This document shows, piece after piece, positions 62,154 through 64,000 of a stretch of 64,000 bases of DNA (its first letter is position 1; each line of letters starts with the position of its first letter). A model generated the notes under the pieces. It saw only the letters and a program-made list of their open reading frames with translations. It was not told the origin of the DNA and did not search any database. This DNA comes from Desulfobacteraceae bacterium (GTDB taxonomy: Bacteria; Desulfobacterota; Desulfobacteria; Desulfobacterales; Desulfosalsimonadaceae): NCBI GenBank assembly GCA_011389935.1, contig JAABTJ010000003.1, positions 62,001 through 126,000 on the forward strand, in the 5' to 3' direction. The position numbers and the translations under genes are program-made.

Positions 62154-64000
62154 ATGAAGAAACTCACATCCATAGGCCAGCTGGAGTGGTTCCGCAACAA
62201 AATCCTATCGGAATCCGGGAGGAAACGAATCGAGGTCCACGTATGCATGACCGGTTGCCGCGCATACGGTGCAGCCGCAGTCCGGGACGCCCTGGCCGAA
62301 GCCGTTACGGCCCGGGGCATGGACGAAGAAGTCGAGATCCGGTCGACGGGATGCCACGGATTCTGTGCCAAAGCCCCGGTCGTCGCTATCGAGCCCCTGG
62401 GCGTCCAGTACCAGGAGGTCGATCCGGCGGATGCCACTGAAATCGTGGACAAAACGCTCAAGCACAACCAGCTCATTGAGCGGCTCGCCTACCAAGACCC
62501 CAAATCCGGGCAATATGTCTATTACCGCAACCAGATCCCCTTCTACCAGAAGCAGCTCCGGCGGGTACTTGCCAACTGCGGGCGCATCGATCCGACAAAA
62601 ATCGAACACTACATTGCCGCCGGCGGATACAAGGCCCTGGTAAAGGCGCTGTCAAAAATGACCCCGGAAGCCGTCATCGAGGAAATGGTGGCATCGAAGC
62701 TTCGGGGGCGGGGAGGAGCCGGCTTTCCCACCGGGATCAAGTGGCGGTTCGCACGGCAGACCGAATCATGGCCCAAGTACGTGGTATGCAATGCAGACGA
62801 AGGGGATCCCGGCGCATTCATGGACCGGGCCATCCTGGAAGGGGACCCCCACGCAGTGATCGAGGGGATGATCATCGGCGGATATGCCATGGGGGCCGAA
62901 TACGGCATTCTGTACGTCCGGGAGGAATACCCCATCGCGGTGGAGCACCTCAATATCGCGCTTACGCAATGCGAGGCGCTGGGGCTGACCGGGAAGAACA
63001 TTTTGAATACCGGCTTTAATTTTGAACTGTCCATAAAAATGGGGGCGGGCGCTTTCGTGTGCGGCGAGGAAACCGCCCTCATGGCCTCCATCGAGGGGAA
63101 GCGCGGCATGCCGCGCCCCAGGCCGCCGTTTCCGGCCCAGGCCGGTGTGGACGGAAAGCCCACCAATATCAACAATGTCGAAACCCTGGCCAATGTCCCT
63201 TTAATTATCAAAAACGGGTCCGGGTGGTACACGGAGGTCGGCACCGAGGCCAGCAAGGGGACCAAAATTTTCTCTCTGGCCGGCAAGGTGAACAATACCG
63301 GCCTTGTGGAAGTCCCCATCGGCACCACCATCAAGGAAGTGGTATTCGAAATCGGCGGCGGCATTCCCAAGGGACGCCAATTCAAGGCCGTACAGATGGG
63401 CGGTCCGGCCGGCGGCTGCGTCCCTTCCCGTTTCATGAACCTGCCCATCGATTATGACACCATCCAGCGTATCGGCGCCATCATGGGCTCCGGCGGCATG
63501 GTGGTCCTGGATGAAAACAACTGCATGGTGGAAATCGCCCGCTTCTTTCTGAATTTCACCCAGAGCGAATCCTGCGGCAAGTGCGCCCCGTGCCGACTGG
63601 GGACCACCCAGCTCCTGGAAACGCTCACCGCCATCACCGACGGCCGCGGCCATATCGAAGACATTGACAGCATCAAGTCCATCGGCAACACCATGACCGA
63701 GGCGTCCCTGTGCGGGCTGGGCCAGGCCAGTCCTAAACCGGCCCTGTCCACGTTGAAATACTTTGAAGACGAGTACCGGGAGCACATCCATGAACACCGA
63801 TGCGCCGGGGCCGTATGCGACTCCATGGTCATTTCCGCATGCCAGCACGCATGCCCCGCAGGCATTGACGTTCCCAACTACGTGGCCGCCATCGGCCAGG
63901 GGGATTACAAGGCGGCCGTGGACATTATCCGGGAAAGAAACCCCTTTCCGGCGGTTTGCGGCCGCATCTGCATCCATCCCTGCGAATTCAAGTGCCGGCG
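62154..64000 (+). CDS. NuoF-like NADH-binding flavoprotein with N-terminal 2Fe-2S and C-terminal GltD-like extension (3' end cut)
   Basis: At least 615 aa before the right edge. The N-terminal 2Fe-2S thioredoxin-like region (VCMTGCRAYG, TGCHGFCAKAP) is followed by the FMN/NADH part (RGRGGAGFPTGIKW, NADEGDPGAFMDR, GAGAFVCGEETALMASIEG, then the ESCGKCAPCRLGT cluster and CGLGQ). After about residue 545 a second module begins with CQHACPAGIDVPNYV and FPAVCGRICIHPCEFKCRR, as in GltD/NfnB-type Fer4_20 domains. GGAGG overlaps the previous gene's end. It is the flavin subunit for a NADH-linked, possibly bifurcating complex. Confidence 0.88.
   Translation, partial: MKKLTSIGQLEWFRNKILSESGRKRIEVHVCMTGCRAYGAAAVRDALAEAVTARGMDEEVEIRSTGCHGFCAKAPVVAIEPLGVQYQEVDPADATEIVDKTLKHNQLIERLAYQDPKSGQYVYYRNQIPFYQKQLRRVLANCGRIDPTKIEHYIAAGGYKALVKALSKMTPEAVIEEMVASKLRGRGGAGFPTGIKWRFARQTESWPKYVVCNADEGDPGAFMDRAILEGDPHAVIEGMIIGGYAMGAEYGILYVREEYPIAVEHLNIALTQCEALGLTGKNILNTGFNFELSIKMGAGAFVCGEETALMASIEGKRGMPRPRPPFPAQAGVDGKPTNINNVETLANVPLIIKNGSGWYTEVGTEASKGTKIFSLAGKVNNTGLVEVPIGTTIKEVVFEIGGGIPKGRQFKAVQMGGPAGGCVPSRFMNLPIDYDTIQRIGAIMGSGGMVVLDENNCMVEIARFFLNFTQSESCGKCAPCRLGTTQLLETLTAITDGRGHIEDIDSIKSIGNTMTEASLCGLGQASPKPALSTLKYFEDEYREHIHEHRCAGAVCDSMVISACQHACPAGIDVPNYVAAIGQGDYKAAVDIIRERNPFPAVCGRICIHPCEFKCR

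Overview
The window looks like a chromosomal segment from a Gram-negative, anaerobic, metabolically versatile bacterium. It is most consistent with Desulfobacterota (Desulfobacterales-type sulfate reducers), although no sulfate-reduction gene is in view. The outer-membrane pointers are a complete Tol-Pal cluster and a Kdo transferase. The lineage pointers are inferred: many REC/PAS signalling proteins, a selenocysteine-containing peroxiredoxin-like protein, a MetF-like protein beside a NuoG/E/F-type flavin module, and palindromic interspersed repeats. There is no rRNA, CRISPR array or prophage. Two tRNA-Ser genes are present.

Layout. 1-5025 (minus): tolQ-tolR-tolA-like-tolB-pal-cpoB, with cpoB cut by the left edge. 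5267-8439 (minus): groES-groEL, an FmdB-type zinc ribbon protein and a putative HExxH zincin, then a tiny plus-strand mS38-like gene at 8683. 8895-10944 (minus): hflK-hflC. 11376-13547 (plus): DUF721 protein, TrmN6-like methyltransferase, tRNA-Ser(CGA) and a secreted VWA protein. 13599-17490 (minus): an unrecognised protein, waaA/kdtA and a class I aminotransferase. 17993-21610 (plus): a large bifunctional PutA-type proline oxidase. 21681-25654 (minus): long-chain acyl-CoA ligase, crotonase and a paraoxonase-like lactonase. 25739-26831: a transposable element encoding a Y1 (RAYT-type) transposase.

26831-35677 (minus) is a lipoate/2-oxoglutarate dehydrogenase block: lipB, an alpha/beta hydrolase, a Sec-peroxiredoxin, lipA, sucA, sucB, lpd. 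LipB and LipA make the lipoyl group that SucB needs, so the block supplies the enzyme complex together with its cofactor. PutA feeds glutamate, and so 2-oxoglutarate, into the same step. 35751-39040 holds a decayed transposase fragment, an EamA permease, a UPF0178 protein and a diguanylate cyclase. 39511-43839 (plus) has tRNA-Ser(GGA), dnaX-ybaB-recR, a cysteine-cluster protein and murI. 43865-48949 (minus) has a universal stress protein, ClC-CBS channel, HTH-PTS IIA protein, HD phosphohydrolase and rhomboid protease. htpG follows at 49275.

51692-57981 (plus) is a dense signalling block: a stand-alone receiver, a 57-aa protein, a GspE/PilB-like ATPase whose Walker B and His-box residues have decayed, a receiver-kinase hybrid, a PAS kinase, and an inverted-architecture HTH-receiver protein. 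It runs into 58025-64000, which holds a MetF-like protein and a NuoG/FdhA-, NuoE- and NuoF-like flavin oxidoreductase whose last subunit continues into a GltD-like domain and off the right edge. The Mo-domain subunit lacks the catalytic Cys/Sec. I read this as a candidate NAD-linked, possibly electron-bifurcating, partner of the MetF-like enzyme. The most interesting items are the Sec-peroxiredoxin, the degenerate pilus-type ATPase in a signalling operon, and the MetF/Nuo-like module.
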